Origin: an uncultured Pelagibacteraceae bacterium
Lineage (GTDB): Bacteria > Pseudomonadota > Alphaproteobacteria > Pelagibacterales > Pelagibacteraceae
Direction of reading: 5' to 3'
Length of the DNA: 64,000 bases
Assembly (NCBI GenBank): GCA_902555275.1
Contig: CACDRY010000003.1
Span: forward strand, 62,001 to 126,000
Part shown: piece after piece, positions 16,404-26,150 of the stretch
Position numbering within the stretch: position 1 is the first letter of the stretch
How the letters are laid out: every line of letters begins with the position of its first letter
The notes under the pieces: generated by a model
Database searches by the model: none
Seen by the model: the letters and a program-made list of their open reading frames with translations, nothing else
What the model was told of the DNA's origin: nothing
Position numbers and translations under genes: made by a program

Positions 16404-17747
16404 ATGAGTTCAGAAAAGCCACAAATACCTAATTCTTTGAATGAGCATTGGATGCCATTTTCATCCAATAGAGATTTTAAAGCAAACCCCAGATTAATCG
16501 TTGAGGCAAAAGGCGTTTATTTAAAAAATCATCAAGGTAAGACTCAAATCGATGCGAGCTCTGGATTATTTTGTAATCCGTTGGGTCATGGTAGAGAGGA
16601 AATAATTGAAGCAATTACAAAACAATTAAGAACAGTAGACTATGCTCAACCATTCCAACAAGGTTTTGGTGGATCATTTGAATTAGCAACAAGAATTTCA
16701 AAACATACACCAGGAAATTTAAATAGAATTTTTTATACTATTTGTGGGTCAACTGCAGTGGAAACAGCAATCAAAATTTCAGTAGCTTATCATAAAGCTA
16801 GAGGTGAAGGAGAAAGATTTAGATTTGTAGGAAGAGAAAGAGCTTACCACGGTATGAATATTGGAGCGACATCAGTGGGGGGTATGATTAATAATGTAAA
16901 AACTTTTGCAAGCGTTTTAATGCCAGGTGTTGTTCATATGAGACACACACATTTGCCAGAACATAAGTTTGTGTCAGGTCAACCTGAAACAGGAGCTGAA
17001 ATTGCAGAAGACCTAGAGAGAATTTGTACAAATTTTGGATCAGAAAATATTGCAGCATGTATTGTTGAACCAATTGCAGGATCTACAGGAACTCTAGTTC
17101 CACCAAAAGGATATTTACAAAGACTTAGAGAAATATGTGATAAACATGGCATACTTTTAATCTTTGATGAAGTTATTACTGGATGGGGAAGAACAGGTTC
17201 TCCATTTGCATCACAAGAATACGGAGTTACCCCAGATATTATAACTATGGCAAAAGCTACGACAAATGGAATAAGTCCTTTGGGTGCAGTTGCATGCAAA
17301 GAAGAAATCTATGATACGGTAATGGATGGATCACCGAAGGGCTCTATAGAATTATTTCATGGTTATACATACTCAGGAATACCTGTCTCTGTTGCAGCAG
17401 GATTAGCTGTTCAAGATATCTTTGAAAAAGAGGATATATTTAATAGAGCTAAAAATTTAGCACCATATTTCCAAGAGGGTTTGATGTCGTTAAAAGATAT
17501 AGACGTTGTAGACAATATAAGAGGTTATGGAATGATGGGTGGAATTGATATTAAAATGGATAAAAAACCAGGAGCTGCAGGATTTACATGTTTTAAACAT
17601 TGTTATGATGCTGGAGTGAATTTTAAAGCGACAGGAGATTGTTTAATTATTGCACCAATGTTTATTTGTGAGAAGAAACACATCGATGAAATAATAGATA
17701 AATTAAGAACAGGGATTACAAACTACTCGAAAAGCAAAAAAAACTAA
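16404..17747 (+). CDS. tpa: Taurine--pyruvate aminotransferase
   Basis: A 447-residue class-III PLP aminotransferase. The N-terminal NEHWMPFSSNRDFKANPRLI resembles Tpa proteins. Other markers are GSTAVETAIKIS, the cofactor Asp in LLIFDEVITGWGRTG and the Schiff-base Lys in MAKATTNGISPLGAV. It transfers the amino group of taurine to pyruvate, giving sulfoacetaldehyde and alanine. Next to it are ald (9 bases downstream, regenerating pyruvate) and divergent tauABC; xsc (45083) takes the sulfoacetaldehyde. Another omega-aminotransferase activity is the only serious alternative. Confidence 0.9.
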   Translation: MSSEKPQIPNSLNEHWMPFSSNRDFKANPRLIVEAKGVYLKNHQGKTQIDASSGLFCNPLGHGREEIIEAITKQLRTVDYAQPFQQGFGGSFELATRISKHTPGNLNRIFYTICGSTAVETAIKISVAYHKARGEGERFRFVGRERAYHGMNIGATSVGGMINNVKTFASVLMPGVVHMRHTHLPEHKFVSGQPETGAEIAEDLERICTNFGSENIAACIVEPIAGSTGTLVPPKGYLQRLREICDKHGILLIFDEVITGWGRTGSPFASQEYGVTPDIITMAKATTNGISPLGAVACKEEIYDTVMDGSPKGSIELFHGYTYSGIPVSVAAGLAVQDIFEKEDIFNRAKNLAPYFQEGLMSLKDIDVVDNIRGYGMMGGIDIKMDKKPGAAGFTCFKHCYDAGVNFKATGDCLIIAPMFICEKKHIDEIIDKLRTGITNYSKSKKN

Positions 17748-17756
17748 TTCACTTAT

Positions 17757-18872
17757 ATGAAAATAGGTGTTCCAAAAGAAATAAAGTCTCAAGAAAATAG
17801 AATTGGCCTTACTCCTGAAAGTGTTAAAATATTAACCTCAAACGGTAATGAGGTAATGGTAGAAAATAATGGTGGTTTTGAGGCTGGATTTTATAATGAA
17901 CAATATAAGTCAGCTGGTGCAAAAATTGTAGACAAAGCAGAAGATATTTTTAATGATTCTGAAATAATTGTAAAAGTAAAAGAACCTCAATCAAGTGAAG
18001 TAAAAATGATTAAAGAAAACCAAATTGTTTTTACATATTTACACTTAGCAGCTGCAAAAGAACTTACAAAAGGTTTGGTAGACTCAAAATCAGTTTGCAT
18101 TGCTTATGAAACTGTAACTGACAACAATGGTAGATTACCTTTGTTAGCTCCAATGAGTGCAGTTGCTGGGAGAATGTCAGTTCAAGCAGGCGCACATTGC
18201 CTTGAAAAAAACCAAAAAGGAAGAGGACTTCTTTTGGGAGGAGCGCCTGGTGTCGATCCAGGAAATGTAGTTATATTGGGTGGAGGAGTTGTAGGTGAAA
18301 ATGCAGCAATTATTGCTACAGGCATGAAAGCAAAAGTTCATATAGTAGACAAATCTGAAAAAAGACTAGATGAATTAGCTAAAAAATTTGGTGATCTTAT
18401 AATACCAAAACTAAGTGATGAAACTGATTTAGAAAAATTAATTTCAGAATGTGATTTGTTGGTTGGAGGCGTTTTGATTCCAGGTGCAGAAGCACCAAAA
18501 CTTGTCACAAAAAAAATGTTAAAAAATATGAAAAGAGGATCAGTAATTGTAGATGTAGCAATTGATCAAGGTGGATGTGTTGAAACAAGTAAACCGACCA
18601 CATTCGCTGACCCAACATACATTGTAGATGATATTGTTCATTATTGTGTAGCTAACATGCCAGGAGGTGTTCCAAGAACATCAACAATTGCTTTAAATAA
18701 AGCAACCCTCCCTTTCTTATCTAAATTAGCTACAGATGGATATTTAAAAGCTTTAGGAGATGATCCAAATTTTTTAGCAGGTTTGAATGTTCATAAAGGT
18801 CAAATTACATATAAGGCAGTTGCCGATGTCTTTGGATATGATTATTTAACCGCAAGAGATGCATTAAATTAA
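17757..18872 (+). CDS. ald: Alanine dehydrogenase
   Basis: A 371-residue full-length Ald. The N-terminal MKIGVPKEIKSQENRIGLTP is characteristic, followed by the lysine/histidine active-site region (VKVKEPQSSE, YLHLAA), the Rossmann motif VVILGGGVVGENAA and DVAIDQGGCVETSKPTT. It oxidises alanine to pyruvate, NADH and ammonium. This closes the Tpa cycle and frees taurine nitrogen. It is co-directional with tpa and its end overlaps the convergent esterase gene by 4 bases. Confidence 0.95.
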   Translation: MKIGVPKEIKSQENRIGLTPESVKILTSNGNEVMVENNGGFEAGFYNEQYKSAGAKIVDKAEDIFNDSEIIVKVKEPQSSEVKMIKENQIVFTYLHLAAAKELTKGLVDSKSVCIAYETVTDNNGRLPLLAPMSAVAGRMSVQAGAHCLEKNQKGRGLLLGGAPGVDPGNVVILGGGVVGENAAIIATGMKAKVHIVDKSEKRLDELAKKFGDLIIPKLSDETDLEKLISECDLLVGGVLIPGAEAPKLVTKKMLKNMKRGSVIVDVAIDQGGCVETSKPTTFADPTYIVDDIVHYCVANMPGGVPRTSTIALNKATLPFLSKLATDGYLKALGDDPNFLAGLNVHKGQITYKAVADVFGYDYLTARDALN

Positions 18873-19480
18873 TTAAGAATTTTTAGTAGTTTTTTTTCAA
18901 TATTACCACTTATAATTATTATTCCTTTTTCATTAGGGTGCATTCCATCGTCTAAATTTAAATCTGGATTTAAAGCAACTCCATCAAGCAAAAAAGGAAT
19001 TAAATTTAAGTCATATTTATCAGATAGTTTTTTATAAATTTTATCAAATTTATTTTTATAATCTTTTCCGTGACTATCTGGTGCTACCATTCCTGCTAAA
19101 ATTATTTGAATTTTTTTGTTTAATATCTTTTTTATAGTTTCCTCCAAATTTTTTTCAGTTTCATTTGGACTGATACCTCGCAACATATCATTTGCACCAA
19201 GACCAATTAAAATTAAATCGATATTCTTTTCGGCAATTGTCCATTCTATTCTGTTTAAACCACCTGCAGATGTATCACCTGATACACTTGCATTGATTAC
19301 CTTAACTTTTAAACCATTTTTATTTAAATTATTCTCAAGCACAGAAGATAGATGATATTTTTTATCTAAACCATATCCCGCCATTAGACTATCACCGAAT
19401 AAGACAACTTTGTAATCGGCTTTAGCTACAAATCCTGGTATTAATAAAATAATTATTTTAATTATTAATTTTTTAATCAT
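18869..19480 (-). CDS. tesA: TesA-like SGNH-hydrolase esterase/lysophospholipase
   Basis: A 203-residue secreted SGNH hydrolase. It has a signal peptide (about 1-21, ending FVAKA), block I VVLFGDSLMAGYG (nucleophile Ser), Gly in SGDTSAGG, block III GLGANDMLRG (Asn) and DGMHPNEKG (Asp and His). It is probably a periplasmic acyl-hydrolase. It is divergent from the YbbA/YbbP-like ABC genes in the classic tesA-ybbAP arrangement. Its ATG overlaps the ATG of the ABC gene by two bases, leaving no room for a ribosome binding site outside coding sequence. Confidence 0.85.
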   Translation of the reverse strand: MIKKLIIKIIILLIPGFVAKADYKVVLFGDSLMAGYGLDKKYHLSSVLENNLNKNGLKVKVINASVSGDTSAGGLNRIEWTIAEKNIDLILIGLGANDMLRGISPNETEKNLEETIKKILNKKIQIILAGMVAPDSHGKDYKNKFDKIYKKLSDKYDLNLIPFLLDGVALNPDLNLDDGMHPNEKGIIIISGNIEKKLLKILN

Positions 19481-20153
19481 GAATAAACTTTTAAAATTAT
19501 CTAATGTTAGTTTAAATTATACCATAGATAACAACTCTATAAATATTTTAAAAAATATTAGCTTTGAAGTAGACTATAAAGAGACTATTTCAATAGTTGG
19601 AGAAAGTGGTTCAGGTAAAACAAGTTTAATTATGTTAATCGGAGGTCTCGAAAAGAATTCAGCAGGAAATATTTTTTTTAAGGACTCAGAAATATCCAAT
19701 ATGACTGAGGATGAAATTTCTGAAATCAGAAGAAAAAATATTGGAATAGTATTTCAATCATTTTACTTGATACCAAATTACACAGCACTAGAAAATGTAA
19801 GTCTATCTCTAGAAATTAATAAACTTGATAATGCAACAAAAAAAGCAAAAGAAATTTTAGATAGATTTGGATTGAGCAATAGATTTAATAATCTTCCTAG
19901 TCAGCTATCAGGAGGTGAACAACAGAGAGTAGCTATTGCAAGATCTGTTGTAATGAAACCAGAGCTTATTTTAGCTGATGAGCCAACCGGCAATTTAGAT
20001 AGTGAAAATACAGAGAATATTTCTAGTTTACTTTTTAATTATATAAAAGATGAAAACGCTAGCTTAATAATGGTCACTCACGACAACAATTTAGCTAATT
20101 TAACTAAAAGAAAAATAATTATTAAAGATGGAGTGATTAGTGAAAATCAATGA
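19479..20153 (+). CDS. YbbA/LolD-type ABC transporter ATP-binding protein
   Basis: A 224-residue ATPase of the MacB/LolD/YbbA type. It has Walker A GESGSGKTS, Q-loop FQSFYLIPNYTALENV, signature LSGGEQQRVAIARS, Walker B LILADEPTGNLD and the switch His in VTHDNN. It pairs with the 841-residue permease whose start overlaps its last 14 bases. With the divergent tesA-like gene, this is the ybbA-ybbP-tesA neighbourhood known from many proteobacteria. The function of that system is not well defined. Confidence 0.9.
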   Translation: MNKLLKLSNVSLNYTIDNNSINILKNISFEVDYKETISIVGESGSGKTSLIMLIGGLEKNSAGNIFFKDSEISNMTEDEISEIRRKNIGIVFQSFYLIPNYTALENVSLSLEINKLDNATKKAKEILDRFGLSNRFNNLPSQLSGGEQQRVAIARSVVMKPELILADEPTGNLDSENTENISSLLFNYIKDENASLIMVTHDNNLANLTKRKIIIKDGVISENQ

Positions 20154-22665
20154 TTTAAGTCTTTATTCTAAATATGCATTTCGTGATTTACTTAGAAGTT
20201 ATTCGAAAATTTTAAGTATAATAATTACTTTATTAATTAGTCTATTTATACTTAGTGCTATCTTAACCATCGAAGACAGTTTAGAGAATGAACTTAACGA
20301 AAATTCTAAAGTTCTTTTAGGAGGAGATTTAGAAATTGATTATAATAACAGAGAAGGAGATAAGAATCTAATAAAACAGGTTGAAAATATTTCAACAGTA
20401 TCTCAAATAGTTGAATTCAGCACGATGATTTCAACTATTGAAAAAAAACAGAATAAGACATCATTTACTAGAATAAAAGCGATAGATCAAAATTACCCAT
20501 TGTATGGAGATGTAATTTTTGAACCAGTTGGGTCATTAAAAAAATTAAATGAAATCGACAATACTATTCTGGTAAATGAAAATATTTTTAAGAATTTGAA
20601 CCTTAAAATTAATGATATTGTAAAAGTTCAGAATATAAAATTTAAAGTTATTGGTGTTGTGAAAGTTCTTCCAGATATTGGTGGAGCATTCGTATTTGGT
20701 GATTTTGCATTAACAGGAAAAAAAACATTAGATAAACTAGAATTAAACACATTAGGAAGTTTCTTAAATTATGAATACAAAATTAAATTTGATGATTATA
20801 AAAATAAAGATAAAAAAATAAATGAAATTAAAAAAATTTTTAAAAATAATGATAAGGTAAAAATTCGATATCCAGAAAATTCTGCAGGAGGCATAAAAAG
20901 AATTATTGACAATTTTTCACAATTTTTGTCACTAGTTTCAATAAGTGCTATGTTAATCGCTGGTATAGGAATTGCTAATACTCTTCTTTCTTTTATCAAT
21001 CAAAAAAATTCATCAATCGCTGTTCAAAAAGCAATTGGAATTAATTCAGGAAATATTAAAACTATTTATTATTTGCAGCTGCTAATTAGTTTAATATTTA
21101 TTTCTTTAGTTGCTTATGGACTAAGTTTTTTCTTGGTCCCAGTTGTTGATAAATATATATCAGATGGACTTGGATTAAATATTCAGGCATCATTTTCTTT
21201 AACAAATTTATTTATTGTTTTTATGGTTGGATTGTTAGTTATAATAATATTTTCAATCCCAACTGTTAATTCAATTGACCAAATTAAAGCTTCTAGTTTA
21301 TTTAGAAATGTTTTTCAAAGTTTGCAGTTTAAATATTCAAAATTATCAATTAGCTTAAGTTTGTTACTACTTACCATTTTAATCAGCTTGTTTGCTTTTA
21401 GGTCTTCGATACCTACATATAGTTTGATATATTTTGCCTCATTCTTTGTATGTCTAGCCGTCTTTTTTTATGTTTCCCGTTTTATAATATTATTATTGAG
21501 GAACAATCTATTTAATCTTGGTATTTCATCAAAAATAGCAATTAAAAATATTACACAATCAAAAAGTATTACACCTATAACTGTGATGTCGCTTGGACTA
21601 GGTATGACATTGTTACTAACTCTTGCATTTGTAGGCTCTAACTTTAAAAGAGAAATAGCAAAATCAATTCCAGAAATTGCTCCAGACTATTTTTTTTTAG
21701 GGATCCAAAATAATCAAAAAAATTTGTTTAAAAAAATAATTATTGATACTGACAAAGAAGCAGTCACGGAAATTGTTCCTATGGTATCAGCAGGTCTTGT
21801 AAAAATTAATGGAATAGATCCAAATACATACATTTCAAATTCTAATGATAGTTATTGGGTAATTATGAATGATAGAAGAGTTTCATGGGTTAATACAATT
21901 CCTAAAGATAATCCTATTTTAGAAGGCAGTTGGTGGGATACCTCAAAACCAAATAAGTTACAAATATCACTGGATAGTAAAGTTGCAAAAGACTTTGGAG
22001 TAAATATAGGTGATAAATTTACACTTAGAATTTATGGAAGAGAAATTGAAGGAGAAGTAGTAAATTTTAGATTAGTTAACTATCAAGATTTAAGTATCAA
22101 TTTTGCAATGTTACTAAATCCACAATTCGCAGAAAATATTCCACACGAATATCTCTCTACAATAAAATTTAAAAATATTAAAAGCTTTAATGAAGTTAAT
22201 TTCTTAGATAAATTTCCAAGTGTATCTATAATAAAAATTTCAGATTATTTATCAAAAGTTACCGATGTTCTAAATAAAGTTTTTATAGCAGTCAGCATAA
22301 TATCAGCTGTAACAGTTATTATTGGCTTAGTTGTAATCTCAAGCGCGATAATTGTTCAAAGAAAAATTAAAATTTTTCAAAATCTGGTTTTTAAAATTTT
22401 AGGTTTTTCTAAGAAGGAAATTATAATGTCTTCAATTATTGAATTTATAATTTCTTTTTTGTCTATTATATTTTTTTCAACTATTTTTGCAGTATTAGCA
22501 TCAAAGTTTATCATAGAAAATATTTTTCAACTTAAATGGTTATTTGAAATAAATATATTTTTCTATGTTACTATTGGAGTTGGTGTAGCAACACTTGCCC
22601 TAATTATAATTACAAACTTTAGGTATTTAAGTCCAAAAGTATATCCACTTGTAAGAAATGAATAA
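20140..22665 (+). CDS. YbbP-like ABC transporter permease (FtsX-type, duplicated)
   Basis: An 841-residue protein with a GTG start inside the end of the ATPase gene. It has an N-terminal membrane helix (about 20-42), a periplasmic MacB-type domain, three helices near 265-375 (FLSLVSISAMLIAGIGIANTL), further helices near 400-455, then a second FtsX-type core at the C-terminal end (about 715-835, AVSIISAVTVIIGLVVIS). This double-FtsX layout is that of YbbP. It is probably a mechanotransmission or lipid/lipoprotein-related exporter acting with the upstream ATPase. Confidence 0.88.
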   Translation: MKINDLSLYSKYAFRDLLRSYSKILSIIITLLISLFILSAILTIEDSLENELNENSKVLLGGDLEIDYNNREGDKNLIKQVENISTVSQIVEFSTMISTIEKKQNKTSFTRIKAIDQNYPLYGDVIFEPVGSLKKLNEIDNTILVNENIFKNLNLKINDIVKVQNIKFKVIGVVKVLPDIGGAFVFGDFALTGKKTLDKLELNTLGSFLNYEYKIKFDDYKNKDKKINEIKKIFKNNDKVKIRYPENSAGGIKRIIDNFSQFLSLVSISAMLIAGIGIANTLLSFINQKNSSIAVQKAIGINSGNIKTIYYLQLLISLIFISLVAYGLSFFLVPVVDKYISDGLGLNIQASFSLTNLFIVFMVGLLVIIIFSIPTVNSIDQIKASSLFRNVFQSLQFKYSKLSISLSLLLLTILISLFAFRSSIPTYSLIYFASFFVCLAVFFYVSRFIILLLRNNLFNLGISSKIAIKNITQSKSITPITVMSLGLGMTLLLTLAFVGSNFKREIAKSIPEIAPDYFFLGIQNNQKNLFKKIIIDTDKEAVTEIVPMVSAGLVKINGIDPNTYISNSNDSYWVIMNDRRVSWVNTIPKDNPILEGSWWDTSKPNKLQISLDSKVAKDFGVNIGDKFTLRIYGREIEGEVVNFRLVNYQDLSINFAMLLNPQFAENIPHEYLSTIKFKNIKSFNEVNFLDKFPSVSIIKISDYLSKVTDVLNKVFIAVSIISAVTVIIGLVVISSAIIVQRKIKIFQNLVFKILGFSKKEIIMSSIIEFIISFLSIIFFSTIFAVLASKFIIENIFQLKWLFEINIFFYVTIGVGVATLALIIITNFRYLSPKVYPLVRNE

Positions 22666-22680
22666 GTTTAAATAATTTTA

Positions 22681-23076
22681 TTAACTTTTTATTGAAGTTT
22701 TTAAAGCTTCGTAAATTAAATCTTCCGTAGTTTCTCCTATACTTCTATAAACTTCTTTATCACCCTTAAAAATCAATAGAGTGGTTTGATATAGTACATT
22801 AAATGAGTCAGCTATATCTCTATTTGTTACATCAAATGAAAAATATTCAATGTTATCAAATTTAATATCAGACAATTCACCTTTTTTTTTCGCTGTTTGT
22901 AAAACTTTCATCTGATTTGCACATGATCCACAGTACTCTATCCAAGAACTAATAACTATTAACTTACCTTCAGACTGTGCTTTCTCAAATAGTGCTTTAT
23001 CAAATGTAGTCTTCTTTTCCATTGCATTTGCACTAAATGCAAACAAACAAATCATAAAGACAATTAAATTTTTCAT
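22681..23076 (-). CDS. Periplasmic thioredoxin-fold protein with a CGSC motif
   Basis: A 131-residue protein. The signal peptide is at residues 1-18 (LFAFSANA), followed by a compact thioredoxin domain with SSWIEYCGSCANQM (Cys49 and Cys52). It resembles the C-terminal domain of DsbD (thiol:disulfide interchange) in its CxxC and its LLIFKGDKEVYRSIGE strand. It is probably a periplasmic reductase or redox partner. It is a single gene, 15 bases past the end of the ABC permease (convergent). No partner DsbD membrane domain is nearby. Confidence 0.8.
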   Translation of the reverse strand: MKNLIVFMICLFAFSANAMEKKTTFDKALFEKAQSEGKLIVISSWIEYCGSCANQMKVLQTAKKKGELSDIKFDNIEYFSFDVTNRDIADSFNVLYQTTLLIFKGDKEVYRSIGETTEDLIYEALKTSIKS

Positions 23077-23350
23077 AATTTTTTTAATTTTACATGATTA
23101 AATCAATAGATGAACATTGATTATAGTGACACATGTAAGCTTAAATTTATCAAGTAAAGGAAAATTTGTTTTTTCTAGGCTTCTAGTTAGCGAAGCCTAG
23201 TATTATAATTAACTTATAATAAGAGAGAGATGTTTAACAATAATTAAGTGTATCCATTTGATACAGCGTTACTTATGAATATTAGCTATGTGTAATCTGT
23301 ATATATGTTCAAAAATGGCACTTTACTTATTTAAACTATGGCTTAAATTA
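23077..23350. other. Intergenic region with a perfect hairpin, upstream of the TPP riboswitch
   Basis: This is the first part of a 341-base gap between divergent genes. It contains a perfect 9-base-pair hairpin (23175-23183 with 23192-23200, CTAGGCTTC and its complement) with an 8-base loop and no T-run on either strand. No convincing open reading frame was found. The promoter for the riboswitch-thiV transcript should lie near 23300-23345. Confidence 0.5.
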
Positions 23351-23420
23351 CATTATGGGGTGCCATATAGGCTGAGATATACCCGTTGAACCTGTCCGGT
23401 AATTCAGAAAGGGAAGAATG
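23351..23420 (+). promoter_or_regulatory. TPP riboswitch (thi-box) controlling thiV
   Basis: Conserved thi-box elements appear in order: GGGGTGCC (23357-23364), GGCTGAGA, TACCCGTTGAACCTG, GGTAATTC and GAAAGGGAAG, ending at the start codon of the transporter gene. The P3 arm is very short. The GGGAAG of the aptamer also serves as the ribosome binding site. CATT at 23351-23354 can pair with AATG at 23417-23420 in P1, so ligand binding should mask the start codon directly, with no separate expression platform. Confidence 0.93.
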
Positions 23421-24848
23421 GATAACATAAATATATTAAATCAATTATCTGCAATATTATTAACCTTAAGCATAAGTATAATTTTTGTCATTATCGGACT
23501 TGTATATTCAAAAAAATATCAAGGACTTAACAATTATTTAGTCGCAAGTAGATCAGTAGGTACTTTTTCTTTAACAACTAGTTTAGTTGCATCTGCATTA
23601 GGAGCATGGATATTATTTGGTCCTGCATCAGCGGCAACATGGGGAGGAATAGGGGCTGTCATTGGATATTCTCTAGGAACAGCATTCCCTCTTTTAATCT
23701 TAACTTATTTGGGAAAAAAATTTAGAGATAATTATCCAAGAGGGAAATCTTTAATTGAAGTTGTAAGATCTAGATTTGGCTCACAATTATTTAAACTGAT
23801 TTTGTTTTTATCTATTTTTTATATGTCGATTTTTTTGATAGCAGAGGTTACTGCTGTTTCAATTTTAATAAATTATATTTCAGGAACAGACTTATGGATT
23901 ACAGCATCAATCGTAATCATAAGCTCACTCATATATACTTTGTACGGTGGGTTAAGAGCTTCAATTTTTACAGATAATATTCAATTTATTGTATTTGGTC
24001 TGTTGTTGTTGATATCATTTTCATATTTAATCTCTTTTAACTCAAATGAGTTTAGTTTCGAATTCATAAAACAGAACAAACCAAATTTACTAAGCCCAGG
24101 TTACTTGCCAAATTTCACTGCTGGCTTAACTTTTTTTATAGCTGTAGCAGCAACCAATCTTTTTCATCAAGGCAATTGGCAAAGAGTTTATGCCTCTAAA
24201 GATAATAAAGTTTTAAAGAATAGTTTAATTTTTTCATTTTTAATAATTATACCAATAGTATTTATGATGGGTTTTTCAGGATTAATTGCAACTTCTCAAA
24301 ACTTAAATGTTATTCCTGACCTTGCATTTTTTTCTTTATTGCTGAAAGATAATGCTATTTCTCTATCAGTTATAATAATCGTTTTGGCAATTTCTTTAAC
24401 AGTAAGCAGTATAGATACTTTAGTAAATGCTATTTCAAGCCTAATAATTGTCGATGGGAATAAAGTCTTAAAATTTAAAGGTGATTACTTAAAACTTTCA
24501 AAGCAAATAATAGTATTAATCTCTATAATTTCATTTTTTATAGCATCAAAAGGATTGAGTATTTTATATTTATTTTTATTGGCTGATTTATTTTGTTGTG
24601 CTGCAGTACTAAGTATATTTTTTGGTTTTTATTCTAAAACATTTAATGAAAAAAATGCATATGTATCAATTTTAGTTGGCTTGATCGGAGGACTTCTTTT
24701 ATTTCCCAGTCCTGACTTTTCAAAATCAATTCTGATTGGCATAATAATGCCAATAGATTTTTTACCAGTATTTGTCTCTCAATCCTTACTGTTTTGTTCT
24801 TTTGTAGTTGCAACATTCTTACCCATTTTAACTTGGAAACTTAAGTAA
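23418..24848 (+). CDS. thiV: SSS-family sodium/solute symporter, ThiV-type thiamine precursor transporter
   Basis: A 476-residue protein with about 13 membrane helices and sodium:solute symporter motifs (SLVASALGAWILFGPASAAT near the first helices; TLYGGLRASIFTDNIQF, the SSS signature region). Its ATG lies inside the TPP riboswitch. In SAR11, thiV is an SSS transporter behind a TPP riboswitch and is proposed to import the pyrimidine precursor HMP, because these cells lack thiC. The assignment combines that published context with the riboswitch seen here. Nothing in the protein alone defines the substrate. Confidence 0.88.
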   Translation: MDNINILNQLSAILLTLSISIIFVIIGLVYSKKYQGLNNYLVASRSVGTFSLTTSLVASALGAWILFGPASAATWGGIGAVIGYSLGTAFPLLILTYLGKKFRDNYPRGKSLIEVVRSRFGSQLFKLILFLSIFYMSIFLIAEVTAVSILINYISGTDLWITASIVIISSLIYTLYGGLRASIFTDNIQFIVFGLLLLISFSYLISFNSNEFSFEFIKQNKPNLLSPGYLPNFTAGLTFFIAVAATNLFHQGNWQRVYASKDNKVLKNSLIFSFLIIIPIVFMMGFSGLIATSQNLNVIPDLAFFSLLLKDNAISLSVIIIVLAISLTVSSIDTLVNAISSLIIVDGNKVLKFKGDYLKLSKQIIVLISIISFFIASKGLSILYLFLLADLFCCAAVLSIFFGFYSKTFNEKNAYVSILVGLIGGLLLFPSPDFSKSILIGIIMPIDFLPVFVSQSLLFCSFVVATFLPILTWKLK

Positions 24849-24892
24849 ACCATTATTTACATCTTGTTAATATAAATATATTATAATTTTTT

Positions 24893-25999
24893 ATGAGTTT
24901 TATTTTGCCATTTATAATATTAATTATTGTAGTTGTATTTATTCATGAATATGGACATTATTATTTTGCAAAAAAATATGGTGTTGGTGTAACAGATTTT
25001 TCAATTGGTTTCGGTAAAGAATTATTTGGTTGGAATGATAAATCTGGCACAAGATGGAAGATTTGTTGGATACCCTTAGGAGGTTATGTAAAATTTTTTG
25101 GAGATAGAAATGTTTTTTCTCAAGCTGATCAAGAGGAACTATTAAAAAAATATAACAAAGAGGACCAAGAAAAGCTGTTTGTAACGAAACCACTTTACCA
25201 AAGATCTTTAATCGTTGCAGGTGGTCCAATAGCAAATTTTGTTTTAGCAATATTCATTTTTTTATTCATATACATGTTTGCTGGTAAAGATTTTACTCCA
25301 GCAGTTATTGACGAGGTTCAAAAAGATAGTCCAGCAGAAGTAGCTGGGATGCAAAAAAATGACATAATTATTGAAATTGATAACAATAAAGTTGAAAGCA
25401 TTCTTGATGTTTCAAAACTCATTCTAATGTCAACTTCTGATATAGTTGATTTTAAAATTTCTAGATATGATCAAGAAGTATTATTGAAGGTTAAACCAAA
25501 AGTTGTTGCTGGTGTGGATAATTTAGGAAATAAAATCAACAAAAGAATAGTAGGTATAAAACTTAGTCCCTACAATAATGAAATAAATCATAAAAAGTTA
25601 GGACCAGCAAATGCATTAATAGAATCTGTTAAAGAGGTATATTTTGTAACTACATCATCTCTAAAATATATGGGTTCAATGATTACTGGCTCTGGAGATA
25701 GCTCACAGTTAGGTGGGCCAATCAGAATAGCAAAAATTTCAGGACAAGTAGCAGAATTTGGAATACTGCCATTTATTAGTATGATGGCCTATATATCTAT
25801 AAGTTTAGGCTTAATTAATCTGTTTCCAATCCCTCTTTTAGATGGGGGCCATTTAATGTTTTATGCATTTGAAAAAGTTCTTGGAAAACCACTAAGCCAA
25901 AAAACACAAGAAGGTTTTTTTCGAATCGGAATGTTTTTATTATTAACTTTAATGTTTTTTGCAACATTCAATGACCTTAAAGATTTAGGCCTATTTTAA
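24893..25999 (+). CDS. rseP: Site-2 metalloprotease RseP
   Basis: A 368-residue intramembrane zinc protease. HEYGH (residues 18-22, HExxH) is in the first helix. SIGFGKELFGW and GGYVKFFGD follow, then a single PDZ domain (about 120-210, VQKDSPAEVAGMQKNDIIIEI), and the third zinc ligand in FPIPLLDGGHLMFY. It cleaves membrane-bound anti-sigma factors or signal-peptide remnants. E. coli RseP has two PDZ domains; one domain is common in alphaproteobacteria. It stands without the usual bamA or dxr neighbours. Confidence 0.92.
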   Translation: MSFILPFIILIIVVVFIHEYGHYYFAKKYGVGVTDFSIGFGKELFGWNDKSGTRWKICWIPLGGYVKFFGDRNVFSQADQEELLKKYNKEDQEKLFVTKPLYQRSLIVAGGPIANFVLAIFIFLFIYMFAGKDFTPAVIDEVQKDSPAEVAGMQKNDIIIEIDNNKVESILDVSKLILMSTSDIVDFKISRYDQEVLLKVKPKVVAGVDNLGNKINKRIVGIKLSPYNNEINHKKLGPANALIESVKEVYFVTTSSLKYMGSMITGSGDSSQLGGPIRIAKISGQVAEFGILPFISMMAYISISLGLINLFPIPLLDGGHLMFYAFEKVLGKPLSQKTQEGFFRIGMFLLLTLMFFATFNDLKDLGLF

Positions 26000-26150
26000 G
26001 GGGATTTTTTACTATTAAAAAAGGTATATAAATCAATACTTATTTATAACTATATGTAGTGGTTAATTATTTTTAAAACACAAAAAAAAAGCTTGAATTA
26101 TCAATGATTTTGTTAAGTATAGAAATATAACCTTTAAAACCGGAGCTCAA

